Assembly (NCBI RefSeq): GCF_018260555.1
Contig: NZ_JAGLBB010000034.1
Location: 1 to 34,894 of the forward strand
DNA: 34,894 nt
Reading direction: 5' to 3'
From: Deinococcus sp.
Lineage (GTDB): Bacteria > Deinococcota > Deinococci > Deinococcales > Deinococcaceae
The number at the start of each line of letters is the position of its first letter. The first letter of the stretch is position 1. The notes under the pieces were generated by a model, which made no database searches, was not told the DNA's origin, and was given only the letters and a program-made list of their open reading frames with translations. The translations under genes and the position numbers were made by a program. Shown piece by piece: positions 7,789-14,761 of this stretch.

Positions 7789-8286
7789 ATGAGCGACCCC
7801 ACCCAGTCCGCCCTGAACGCTGCCATGACCACCGCACCGGCCGGATTCCAGCGGATCGTGGTGGGCGTCGACTTTTCCGAGTCGTCCAGTCACGCGCTGA
7901 CGACCGCCCGCAGCCGGTTTCCCGGAGCGACCCTGCGGCTGGTGCATGTGACCGACGCGCGCGTGACCGCCGCGCCTGACCTGATGGGTGGCGTGAGCGC
8001 CGCCATGCCCGACCCGACGCTGCTGCGCACCCTTGAGGACGCCGACGCGACCCGCATGCAGGGCGTGGCGCAGGCCGGTGAGGAAACCGAACTGATGGTC
8101 GGGGACCCCGTGACCGGCCTGCTGGAAGCGGCGGGCCGCTGGCAGGCGGACCTGATCGTGGTCGGCACACACGCGCGGGGTGCGCTGGAGCACTTCTTCC
8201 TGGGCAGTACGGCCGAGAAGGTCGTGGCCCGCAGCCCCATTCCGGTGCTGACCGTGCGCAACCTCGCCGGGAGCGGCCGCGAGTGA
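7789..8286 (+). CDS. Universal stress protein (UspA family)
   Basis: Cytoplasmic UspA-fold protein, 165 aa. Strand 1 is FQRIVVGVDFSESSSHAL, and the C-terminal nucleotide-binding stretch is DLIVVGTHARGALEHFFLGSTAEKVVARSPIPVLTV. In ATP-binding members this stretch reads G-xx-G-9x-G-S/T; here the second glycine is alanine (GTHA), so ATP binding may be weaker or absent. I start at MSDPTQ (7789), where a TACGTT box sits 6 nt upstream; the ATG at 7657 would translate part of a repeat. The TGA stop overlaps the GTG of ldh by 4 bp, so the two are translationally coupled, linking stress response to lactate/pyruvate metabolism. Confidence 0.9.
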   Translation: MSDPTQSALNAAMTTAPAGFQRIVVGVDFSESSSHALTTARSRFPGATLRLVHVTDARVTAAPDLMGGVSAAMPDPTLLRTLEDADATRMQGVAQAGEETELMVGDPVTGLLEAAGRWQADLIVVGTHARGALEHFFLGSTAEKVVARSPIPVLTVRNLAGSGRE

Positions 8287-9194
8287 AGGTCGGGATTGTC
8301 GGAGCTGGACTGGTCGGCGCGACCGCCGCGTACGCCCTGACGCTTCGCGGCTCATGCAGCGAGATCCTGCTGACCGATCAGGACGAGGCCCGCGCGCGCG
8401 CCGAGGCGCAGGACATCGCGCACGCCTCGCCGGTCAGTCACGGCGCCCGGGTCAGCAGCGGCCCCGTGGCGGACCTGCGGGGCAGCGCGGTCGTGATCGT
8501 CGCGGCCGGCGCGAACCAGAAGCCCGGCGAGTCCCGCCTGGACCTGCTTCAGAAGAACGCCGCCATCTTCCGGGAGTTGATTCCGCAGATCGTGGCCGCC
8601 GCGCCGGACGCCGTGGTGCTGATCGCCACGAACCCGGTGGACGTGCTGACGGACCTGGCGGTGCGCCTGGCGCCCGGCGTGGCCGTGATGGGCTCCGGCA
8701 CGGTCCTCGACAGCGCCCGGTTCCGGCACCTGATCGCCGGGCACGCCGGAGTGGACGGCACGAACGTGCACGGCTACGTGCTGGGTGAACACGGGGACAG
8801 CGAGGTCATCGCCTGGAGTACCGTCACCGTGGCGGGCCTCCCGGTCGCGGACTTCATGGCCGCGCGGAACCACGAGTGGACGCCCGGCATCCGCGCGCAG
8901 ATCGCGGCGGACACGCGCGGCGCGGCGGCGCAGATCATCAGCGGGAAACGCGCCACGTACTACGGGATCGGCGCGGCCCTGGCCCGCATCACCGAGCGTG
9001 TGCTGGGCGACCGGCGGGCCGTCCTGACCGTCAGCGCCCCCACCCCCGAATTTGGCGTGAGCCTGAGCCTGCCGCGCGTGGTGGGACGCAGTGGCGTGCT
9101 GGACACGGTCCTGCCCGCCCTGACCGACACGGAACGCGCGGACCTGGACGCCAGCGCCGCCGTGCTCAGGGCGTCCCTGGCGTCCCTGGACTGA
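8283..9194 (+). CDS. ldh: L-lactate dehydrogenase
   Basis: NAD-dependent L-lactate dehydrogenase, 303 aa, interconverting pyruvate and lactate. The start is GTG, in a GTGA overlap with the stress-protein stop. The Rossmann motif is GIVGAGLVG (G7, G9, G12). The mobile-loop segment NQKPGESR carries Q79 (the position that selects lactate over malate) and R85. NPVDVLT and GEHGDSE with catalytic His170 follow. Length and motifs are those of bacterial LDH rather than malate dehydrogenase. The last 29 bp overlap the tail of the convergent OstA-like gene. Confidence 0.95.
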   Translation: MKVGIVGAGLVGATAAYALTLRGSCSEILLTDQDEARARAEAQDIAHASPVSHGARVSSGPVADLRGSAVVIVAAGANQKPGESRLDLLQKNAAIFRELIPQIVAAAPDAVVLIATNPVDVLTDLAVRLAPGVAVMGSGTVLDSARFRHLIAGHAGVDGTNVHGYVLGEHGDSEVIAWSTVTVAGLPVADFMAARNHEWTPGIRAQIAADTRGAAAQIISGKRATYYGIGAALARITERVLGDRRAVLTVSAPTPEFGVSLSLPRVVGRSGVLDTVLPALTDTERADLDASAAVLRASLASLD

Positions 9195-10365
9195 CCGGCG
9201 CTGGACTGACCGGCGCTGGAGGGCCGGGCGCGGCCTTCACAGGCGGCAGCGGATCCGCCGGCGCGGGGGTGGCCGGCTGTCCCTGGACCGGAGCGGCTGG
9301 TGCACTGGCTGGCGGCGCACTGGCTGGTGGTGCGCTGCCCGGCCCGGTGTCCGTGAACTCGCCCGTGATGGTGCCGCCCTCAGCCTTCACGGCGTACACC
9401 TCGTTGCGGTCCAGGTCGTACACGATGACCCCGGCGCGCAGGGTGTCGCCGCCCTTGACGCTCTCGGCGGGCTCGGTGGCCGTGCCGTACAGGCGGGCCA
9501 CGTTGCGCGTGTCGTCGTACTCGACCCGCGCGGCGCGGCTGACCCGCCCGCCCGCCGAGTTGAACACCACGTTCCCGACCAGCGTGGTTTTCTCGTCGTC
9601 CACGCTGACCTCGATGCGCTCACTCTGGCCGGTCAGGGGGTCGGTGTCGCTGCGGCGCGTGAACCGGATCGGCCCGTCGATGCGGGCCACGCCGTCGGCG
9701 CTGTCGTACACCAGTTTCTGACCGCGCAGTTCCGTGCGGCCCTGCGTGACCAGCACGGTGCCCGGCGCAGGTTTCGGGGCGGCCTGCACCTCGCAGCGGG
9801 TCAGGCGGTCCCTGGTACCCGGCGGTACCTCGTCCCGTTCCAGAAAGCGGCCCGTGCCGGCGCTGGCCTCCACGCGGCCGTCACTGCCGCCCTGCCCGTC
9901 TTTCGGGGCGTTCTGTGTGACCACGGCCAGCGGCACGCGGATCACGTTCTTGTCGATGGTGATCTGCACGCCGCCCGCGCCGGTCTCGCTGAACACTGCC
10001 AGGGTCGGCGCGCCCTCCGGGTCGTCCGGGAGCGGCTGGCACAGCGCGAACACGCCTGTGGTGTCGTCCGTTCCGGTCTTCACGATCACGATGCGGCGGT
10101 CCTTGCCGTCCTTCTCGCTGCGGCGCACCAGGGTCAGGCTGGCCTGCTCCGCACCGGCGTCCGGCGCAGCGTCCGGTGTGGCGGCGGCTGGGATGGCGGG
10201 GTCTGGGCTGGTGGCGGCTGGGCTGGTGGCGGCTGGGGCGGGTTGCGGCGCCGTTTCGGTCGGGGCGGGCAGGCTGGGCCCGGCCTGCTGCGCCCGCCCG
10301 CCCGGCACCACACCCGCCGCCAGCAGCGCGCTCAGGAGTGCGGCAGTCAGGCGGGTGCGGGGCAT
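9166..10365 (-). CDS. OstA/LptA-like exported protein with Pro/Ala-rich ends
   Basis: Predicted envelope protein, 399 aa. The signal peptide MPRTRLTAALLSALLAAGVVPGGRAQ is followed by a Pro/Ala/Thr-rich linker (about 27-75) and a body whose second half reads like OstA beta-strand repeats (VTQGRTELRGQKLVYDSADGVARIDGPI, then NVVFNSAGGRVSRAARVEYDD). The tail from about 335 is Pro/Ala-rich with short repeats (PPASA, APVSP). Probably the third member of the lptC-like/lptA-like transcript, 145 bp after lptA-like. A TAAACT box also lies 6 nt before its ATG, so it may have a separate leaderless promoter. The gene tail overlaps ldh by 29 bp. Deinococcus lacks classical LPS, so the cargo of this system is unclear. 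Confidence 0.75.
   Translation of the reverse strand: MPRTRLTAALLSALLAAGVVPGGRAQQAGPSLPAPTETAPQPAPAATSPAATSPDPAIPAAATPDAAPDAGAEQASLTLVRRSEKDGKDRRIVIVKTGTDDTTGVFALCQPLPDDPEGAPTLAVFSETGAGGVQITIDKNVIRVPLAVVTQNAPKDGQGGSDGRVEASAGTGRFLERDEVPPGTRDRLTRCEVQAAPKPAPGTVLVTQGRTELRGQKLVYDSADGVARIDGPIRFTRRSDTDPLTGQSERIEVSVDDEKTTLVGNVVFNSAGGRVSRAARVEYDDTRNVARLYGTATEPAESVKGGDTLRAGVIVYDLDRNEVYAVKAEGGTITGEFTDTGPGSAPPASAPPASAPAAPVQGQPATPAPADPLPPVKAAPGPPAPVSPAPVSPGTPGTP
9186..9220. repeat. 15-bp tandem repeat, two copies plus part
   Basis: CTGGACTGACCGGCG occurs at 9186-9200 and 9201-9215, then CTGGA. It covers the ldh stop and the upstream codons of the opposite OstA-like ORF's 3' flank. A 9-bp tandem GCGTCCCTG lies immediately before it. 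Confidence 0.7.
10202..10240. repeat. 15-bp tandem repeat inside the OstA-like gene
   Basis: Two 15-bp units (10202-10216 and 10217-10231) plus part of a third, encoding the AATSP repeats of the N-terminal linker. Confidence 0.65.
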
Positions 10366-10374
10366 GCGCGCAGT

Positions 10375-10513
10375 TTATACGGGTTCCGTCTGTTTCGCTG
10401 ACAACCCGGAACATCGCCGGGTTCTCAGCTCCACGCCCGGAACCCGCTTCTCTCCCACTCGCTTCGCTCGGATTGAAGGGTCTTGACAGCCCCTTCAACC
10501 GGAGTCCGTATTA
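10375..10513. repeat. Intact B-type element, TTA duplication at a stop codon
   Basis: TTA at 10375-10377 and 10511-10513; the right TTA is the TAA stop of the lptA-like gene. The 133 bp between run from TACGGGTTCCGTCTG to GGAGTCCGTA. Hairpin arms TTGAAGGG (10473-10480) and CCCTTCAA (10491-10498) lie next to the gene end. This is the reference B copy. It sits between two genes transcribed in the same direction, so it falls inside their common transcript if they are cotranscribed. Confidence 0.88.
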
Positions 10514-11404
10514 CTTCTCGCCGCGCAGCTTGAACTGCTCGGCCGGAACCTTGTACGCCGAGTTCAGGGCGCGCACGCGGCCCAGGTCGGTGCGCTGCTC
10601 CAGGTATCCGCTGGCGGGGGCCTTGACGGTCACCTTGCTCTTGCTGTCCACGCTGACGGCGTTCCCGACCACGTACGCCACGTTCTTGCGGTCGTCGTAG
10701 TACACGGCGTCGCCGGTGGTGGTGGTGGTGCCCTGCACGAGTTTCACGCCGCCGCGCACGTACAGCGTCTTGGTCTTGGTGAGCGCGCGGACTTCCTGGC
10801 CGGTGATGACCAGTTCCTTCTGGTTCGCCTTGGCGGCGCGGGTCAGGCTGGGTTGGCCGGTCAGCTGCGCGAGTTCGCGGTCCTCGTCGAACACCAGCCT
10901 GTCGGCCTGTCCGTTCTGCGTGCCGGTGGAGAGGGTCACGCTGCCCGTACTGGTGGACACGTTGTTATCCACGTCCAGGCTCATCTGCGCGGCCTTGATG
11001 CTGACGGTGTCGCCGTCCTCTTTCTTCTCGGGAGAGAAGGTGGCGCTGGCGTTGCCGCTCAGCACGCCCTGTCCGGTCGTCTCGTCGTACGCGAGGGTGC
11101 TGCCGGCGGCGCTGAGGCGACCGCGCGTGACCTTCACGGCCCCGGTGAAGTTCGCGGTGCGTTTGCCTTTCGCTTCGATCAGCGGCGTGCCCCTGGGCGC
11201 GGCCAGCACGGCCTGGGACGCCTCGATGTTCAGGGTGCTGACCTTGGCCTTCACGGGACTGCCGGTGAAGGTCAGGGGTCCGTTGCGCACGTCGCCGCGC
11301 GGGCCGCCCTGAATGGTGATCAGGCGGTTGGCGTCGGCCTGCGCCAGCACGGGCGCGGCGACGGTCAGGAGGGCCAGCAGGGACACGGTCTTGGCGCGGT
11401 TCAT
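10511..11404 (-). CDS. LptA/OstA-like periplasmic protein
   Basis: Predicted periplasmic OstA-fold protein, 297 aa from the second ATG (11404). A signal peptide (MNRAKTVSLLALLTVAAPVLAQA) precedes repeats of the OstA type: FTGAVKVTRGRLSAAGSTLAYDETTGQGVLSGNA, QADRLVFDEDRELAQLTG, VRGGVKLVQGTTTTTGDAVYYDDRKNVAYVVGNA. The Shine-Dalgarno AAGGAG is 7 nt before the second ATG and 4 nt before the first (11407), so the second is favoured. It follows the lptC-like gene by less than 20 nt. In Gram-negatives LptC and LptA bridge the periplasm for LPS; here the role is inferred to be envelope lipid or glycolipid traffic. Longer than E. coli LptA (185 aa). Confidence 0.82.
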   Translation of the reverse strand: MNRAKTVSLLALLTVAAPVLAQADANRLITIQGGPRGDVRNGPLTFTGSPVKAKVSTLNIEASQAVLAAPRGTPLIEAKGKRTANFTGAVKVTRGRLSAAGSTLAYDETTGQGVLSGNASATFSPEKKEDGDTVSIKAAQMSLDVDNNVSTSTGSVTLSTGTQNGQADRLVFDEDRELAQLTGQPSLTRAAKANQKELVITGQEVRALTKTKTLYVRGGVKLVQGTTTTTGDAVYYDDRKNVAYVVGNAVSVDSKSKVTVKAPASGYLEQRTDLGRVRALNSAYKVPAEQFKLRGEK

Positions 11405-11422
11405 CATGGGACTCCTTGAAGG

Positions 11423-12034
11423 TCAGGCTCCGGGAACGCGCTGGCCGTTCTCGCAGCGTTCCGTGCCGTCCAGGTCGTATTGCAGGGTTGAATTGGCGTT
11501 GTCAGAATCCTCGATGTTGAAATCGAAACTCATGCGGAGGTTCTCGACGTGCCCGGTCATGAGCGGCGAGTCGAGTTCCGCGACCGGCGCGCTGAAGCCG
11601 CTGCCCTGCTCGATCTTCACGGGCGTCTGCTCGGTGCCGGTCAGGTCGATGTCGGCACACTGCTGTACCAGGGTGATGCGCGCCTGACGGGTGGTCATGT
11701 TGTCCTGAGCGTCGATGGTCAGGTCCGGGGCGCTCAGGGTGGCGTCCAGCGTCTGGCGGCCCGTCAGGCGGCCCGAGGCGTCCCGTTCGCGCAGCAACCG
11801 CTGGCCCTGGCCCAGGTCGGTCAGGCGCGTCTCGCTGATCAGCGGGTCGTTCGTGACCTGCCCCGCCCGGAACTGCCACACGGCGTCCGGGTCGCGGGAC
11901 GGGTACAGCGTGAGCTGCACGCCGGACAGGACCGCGCCGGTGGGCACGGCCGTCCGGTCCGCGCCGGGCAGCAGCGCGAAGATCAGGGCGAACCCCAGGA
12001 TGCCCATCAGGGCGTACAGGCCGAGTTTCTGCAC
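11423..12034 (-). CDS. LptC-like membrane-anchored protein
   Basis: 203 aa with a single N-terminal membrane segment (LYALMGILGFALIFALLPGA) and a periplasmic body rich in beta strand (TLDATLSAPDLTIDAQDNMTTRQARITLVQQCADIDL), the LptC layout. It is first in the minus transcript with the lptA-like and OstA-like genes. The start is GTG at 12034; a TAGAGT box lies 6 nt upstream, fitting a leaderless message. Family assignment rests on position, topology and the OstA-like partner more than on a strong motif, so treat it as probable. Confidence 0.65.
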   Translation of the reverse strand: MQKLGLYALMGILGFALIFALLPGADRTAVPTGAVLSGVQLTLYPSRDPDAVWQFRAGQVTNDPLISETRLTDLGQGQRLLRERDASGRLTGRQTLDATLSAPDLTIDAQDNMTTRQARITLVQQCADIDLTGTEQTPVKIEQGSGFSAPVAELDSPLMTGHVENLRMSFDFNIEDSDNANSTLQYDLDGTERCENGQRVPGA

Positions 12035-12040
12035 GGGCGC

Positions 12041-12046
12041 ACTCTA
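12041..12046 (-). promoter_or_regulatory. -10-like box of the lptC-like gene
   Basis: TAGAGT on the minus strand, 6 nt before the GTG at 12034. It supports the GTG start. Confidence 0.45.
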
Positions 12047-12054
12047 GCGCGCCC

Positions 12055-12066
12055 CTCTCATGAGAG
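12055..12066. promoter_or_regulatory. Perfect 12-bp palindrome between divergent genes
   Basis: CTCTCATGAGAG lies between the lptC-like gene (minus) and tatD (plus), about where the lptC-like -35 would be. A possible operator; no regulator can be assigned. Confidence 0.3.
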
Positions 12067-12125
12067 TGGTGGGGATTGGGTGGGAGGCACCCCGGCCCGC
12101 CTGCCGCGCGCTTACCCTGGGCGGC

Positions 12126-12896
12126 ATGATCGACTCTCACACCCACCTCGACTACATCGACGATCCGGCGGGCGCGCGCGGCGAACTGGGTCTGAGTGCC
12201 ATGGTCTGCATCGGCGCCAGCCCCCAGCACGCCCGGAACGCCGTGGCCCTGGCCGAGCAGTTCGGGGACGTGTTCGCGACGGTCGGCTTGCACCCCACCG
12301 ACACCGACGAGGACAGCCCGGCGGCCCGCGCGCAGATCGAGGCGCTGCTGACCCACCCGCGCGTGGTGGGCGTCGGCGAGAGCGGCCTGGACGACTACTG
12401 GGACGACACGAAACGCGCCGCGCAGGTCTCGGCCTTCGAGTGGCAACTGGATCTCGCGCGGCGCAGCGGCAAGGCGCTGGTGATTCACACGCGGGATAAG
12501 GCCGGGCAGGACAGCGCGCACCGGGGCGTGATGGACGTGCTGCGCGCGTGGCCGGACGTGCCGGTCATCCTGCACTGCTTCAGCGGGCATCCGGGCCTGC
12601 TGCGATTCGGGCTGGAGCGCGGCGAGCACACGCACTTCGGCTTCGCGGGGAACACCACGTACAGGAACGCGCAGGAGATCCAGGCGGCGGCCCGCGACCT
12701 GCCCCTGTCCCGGATGCTGCTGGAAACCGACGCGCCCTTCCTGGCTCCCGTGCCCAAGCGCGGGAAACCCAACCGGCCCGGTTACGTGCGCCACACCCTG
12801 GAGTTCATCGCGGCCCTGCGCGGCCTGAACCCCACGGAACTGGAGGCCGTGACCGACGGGAACACCCGCCGCGCCTACGGACTGCCGCTGGCCTGA
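12126..12896 (+). CDS. TatD family metal-dependent hydrolase
   Basis: TIM-barrel metallohydrolase/DNase of the TatD family, 256 aa. It starts MIDSHTHLD (metal ligands H5 and H7). Further ligands are E85 in GVGESGLDD, H121 in VIHTRD, H150 in LHCFSGHP and D202 in LLETDAPFL. The C-terminus NRPGYVRHTLEFIAALRG is also typical. The longer ORF from 12060 is rejected because the family begins with the HxH motif; a TACCCT box 7 nt before 12126 supports this start. TatD enzymes are 3'-5' exonucleases or deoxyribonucleases, and some members have other substrates. Confidence 0.93.
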   Translation: MIDSHTHLDYIDDPAGARGELGLSAMVCIGASPQHARNAVALAEQFGDVFATVGLHPTDTDEDSPAARAQIEALLTHPRVVGVGESGLDDYWDDTKRAAQVSAFEWQLDLARRSGKALVIHTRDKAGQDSAHRGVMDVLRAWPDVPVILHCFSGHPGLLRFGLERGEHTHFGFAGNTTYRNAQEIQAAARDLPLSRMLLETDAPFLAPVPKRGKPNRPGYVRHTLEFIAALRGLNPTELEAVTDGNTRRAYGLPLA

Positions 12897-12904
12897 CGGT
12901 CTCC

Positions 12905-12946
12905 ACGATACCTCGACTTGAGATGCATCCAATCCAGAGGTATCGT
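12905..12946 (+). promoter_or_regulatory. padR promoter flanked by a perfect inverted repeat
   Basis: -35 TTGAGA (12918-12923), a 17-bp spacer, -10 TATCGT (12941-12946), then 6 nt to the padR ATG. The left arm ACGATACCTC (12905-12914) and right arm GAGGTATCGT (12937-12946) are perfect complements 22 bp apart; the right arm covers the -10. A regulator bound to both arms would occlude the promoter, so autoregulation by PadR is likely. Confidence 0.75.
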
Positions 12947-12952
12947 GAAGGC

Positions 12953-13267
12953 ATGAACGCCCGCGAGCAACTCCGCATGCTCATCCTGGCCGTCCTGGAC
13001 CGCCAGCCCGAACACGGCTACGCCATCGCCCAGGCCATCAACACCCGCAGCGAAGGCCTCCTGCGCGCCCGCGAAGGCACCCTCTACCCCGCCCTGCACG
13101 CCCTTGAATCCGAAGGGTTCATCGAGAGCAGCGAACATGAGGTCGCTGGCCGCACCCGGCGCGAATACCGCCTGACCGAGAAGGGCCGCGCCACCCTGGC
13201 CCGCACCCGCCGCGACTGGCAGGCCCAGGTCGGCGCCGTGCAGGCGGTGCTGGGAGGGAACGCATGA
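12953..13267 (+). CDS. PadR family transcriptional regulator
   Basis: Small winged-helix repressor, 104 aa, of the short PadR class. It starts MNAREQLRMLILAVLDRQPEHGYAIAQAI (helices 1-2), then EGTLYPALHALESEGFIES (recognition helix) and GRTRREYRLTEKGRATL (wing), the core PadR signatures. The upstream extension of the ORF belongs to the tatD strand shadow and to promoter DNA. Its TGA overlaps the next ATG (ATGA), coupling it to a membrane partner, a standard PadR arrangement. The promoter carries a perfect inverted repeat. The inducer is unknown. Confidence 0.93.
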   Translation: MNAREQLRMLILAVLDRQPEHGYAIAQAINTRSEGLLRAREGTLYPALHALESEGFIESSEHEVAGRTRREYRLTEKGRATLARTRRDWQAQVGAVQAVLGGNA

Positions 13268-13866
13268 CGGACACCCCGACCGACCGTATGACCCTGAACG
13301 ACTGGCTGACCGTGGCCCTGTCGGGGCTGGCGCCGGAGGTCGCGGCGCGGCTGCGGGCCGAGTACCTGGGGCACGCGCAGGACATGCTAGAGGCGGGTGA
13401 GCCGGTGGGCGCGGTGCTGGGGGCACTGGGTGATCCGGCGCGCCTGAACGCGGAGTTGCGGGAGCGGTACCTGACGGAGTACGAGGCGAAGGTGATCGCG
13501 GCGCACTCCCGCGCGTGGTCGGCGCGGGCGGTGTGGGGTCCGCTGGTGATGGGCGTGGTGGGGACGCTGGCGGTGTCGGTCCTGAATCCGGCGGTGGGGG
13601 CGTGGGCGCTGTTGCTGCCGCTGCTGGGCTTGGCGGGCAGTGGGTGGTTGTGGTGGCTGGCGCGTCGATTGCCGCCGGAGAGGCTGGCGCTCAGGGGGTC
13701 GTCGGCGCTGGTGTTTCTGCAGGCCGTGATGCTGGCGGCATTGCAGGGTGTGAACTCGTCGCGACCGGAGCTGTTCCTGCCGTTGTTCGTGGGCGCGGCG
13801 GCCCTGGCGTTCGCGTGGTGGGAGTACGGTCTGAACGGTCGGCTGCACGCCAAACTGGGACGGTAG
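13264..13866 (+). CDS. PadR-coupled membrane protein (HAAS/DUF1700-like)
   Basis: 200 aa. The N-terminal half (about 8-75) reads like the HAAS helical domain found in proteins encoded with PadR regulators: LNDWLTVALSGLAPEVAARLRAEYLGHAQDML, then GEPVGAVLGALGDPARLNAELRERYLTEYE. The C-terminal half has four hydrophobic segments (from AVWGPLVMGVVGTLAVSVL to LFVGAAALAFAWWEYGL). It begins in a 4-bp ATGA overlap with padR. In known cases such pairs sense envelope or membrane state, with the HAAS part likely talking to the regulator. The specific role is unknown. Codon use is G-rich, somewhat unlike the padR part, but still high-GC. Confidence 0.75.
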   Translation: MTDTPTDRMTLNDWLTVALSGLAPEVAARLRAEYLGHAQDMLEAGEPVGAVLGALGDPARLNAELRERYLTEYEAKVIAAHSRAWSARAVWGPLVMGVVGTLAVSVLNPAVGAWALLLPLLGLAGSGWLWWLARRLPPERLALRGSSALVFLQAVMLAALQGVNSSRPELFLPLFVGAAALAFAWWEYGLNGRLHAKLGR

Positions 13867-13903
13867 GCGTGCGGGGCAGTGTGGGGCGCGGCATCATGCG
13901 GGC

Positions 13904-14509
13904 ATGAACGCTGTGACCGCTGACCCTGCCCCCTTCCCCCCTGCTGCCCTGACGGTGCTGGACGTGATCCGTGCGCGCCGGACGGTGGATATCGGTCTCC
14001 TGAAACCCGACCCGGTCCCGCATGAGGTGGTGGGGACGATTCTGGAGGCGGGCACCTGGGCACCGAACCACGGGCGCACGGAGCCGTGGCGGTTCACGGT
14101 GTTCACGGGTGAGGGCCGCGCGCGCCTGGCCGAGGTATTCGCGCAGGCGTACGCGGCGGGCAGCGCGCCGGACCGGGAGGACGGGGCGGCGCTCGAAGCG
14201 CAGCGCGCGCGGGCGTGGCGGGCGCCGCTGTGGATCAGCCTGGAACTGCACATGCCCGCCAAACCCAACATGCCGGAGTGGGAGGAGCAGGCGGCCCTGG
14301 CGTGCGCGGCGCAGAACATGTGGCTGGCCGCCACGGCCTTCGGACTGGCCGGGAAGTGGGTGAGTGGCCCGGTGATGGTCAGTCCGGTCGCAGCGGAACT
14401 GCTGGGCGCGCCGAAACTGCTGGGGCTGCTGTTCCTGGGCTACCCGGCGGGCCAGGTGCCAGCCGGTTCACGCGCGCCGCTGTCCGAGAAGGTCACCTGG
14501 GTAGAGTGA
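13904..14509 (+). CDS. Nitroreductase family protein (YdjA-like)
   Basis: FMN-dependent NAD(P)H oxidoreductase fold, 201 aa. Near the N-terminus VIRARRTVDIGLLKPDPVPHEVVGTILEAGTWAPNHGRTEPWRF holds the RRT and APNH-x-EPW FMN-binding motifs. Later come APLWISLELHMPAKPNMPEWEEQAALACAAQNMWLAATAFGLAGKWVSGP and FLGYPAG. The pattern matches the small YdjA/TdsD type of nitroreductase more than NfsB. The physiological substrate is unknown. The TGA stop (14507-14509) is the left duplication of an inserted repeat; the protein end is untouched. Confidence 0.88.
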   Translation: MNAVTADPAPFPPAALTVLDVIRARRTVDIGLLKPDPVPHEVVGTILEAGTWAPNHGRTEPWRFTVFTGEGRARLAEVFAQAYAAGSAPDREDGAALEAQRARAWRAPLWISLELHMPAKPNMPEWEEQAALACAAQNMWLAATAFGLAGKWVSGPVMVSPVAAELLGAPKLLGLLFLGYPAGQVPAGSRAPLSEKVTWVE

Positions 14510-14644
14510 TACGGACTCCGATTGATTCGGTGCAGTTCCGGATCAATCCGAGCGAAGCGAGTGGGAGCGGGGCGGGTTCCGGACGTGGAGCCGGCAATCC
14601 GGCGAAGTTCCAGATTGTCGGCGAAACAAACGGAATCCGTATGA
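14507..14644. repeat. B-type element, TGA duplication at a stop codon
   Basis: TGA at 14507-14509 (nitroreductase stop) and 14642-14644 flank 132 bp in the orientation opposite to the 10378 copy: TACGGACTCCG with hairpin GATTGATTC/GGATCAATC first, then CGAGCGAAGCGAGTGGGAG, ending GAAACAAACGGAATCCGTA. It carries the hairpin arms typical of A-type elements, so the two types exchange modules. Confidence 0.87.
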
Positions 14645-14746
14645 TACGGAGCGGACGCGAGTAGGACCAACATATGCCCCTTCGCGGTATGGAGCCGCAG
14701 GCGGCGCTCTCCCGACTGTGGCGCAGTGGAGCGGCCGTCCGTCTGA
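14642..14746. repeat. Hairpin-less A-type element in tandem
   Basis: TGA at 14642-14644 and 14744-14746 flank 99 bp: TACGGAGCGGACGCGAG, skipping the usual hairpin, then the shared GGTATGGAGCCGCAGGCGGCG, GACTGTGGCGCAGTGGAGCGG, ending GTCCGTC. It shares its left TGA with the element before it, giving TGA-B-TGA-A-TGA. Confidence 0.82.
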
Positions 14747-14761
14747 TTCCGTTGCCGGGGA

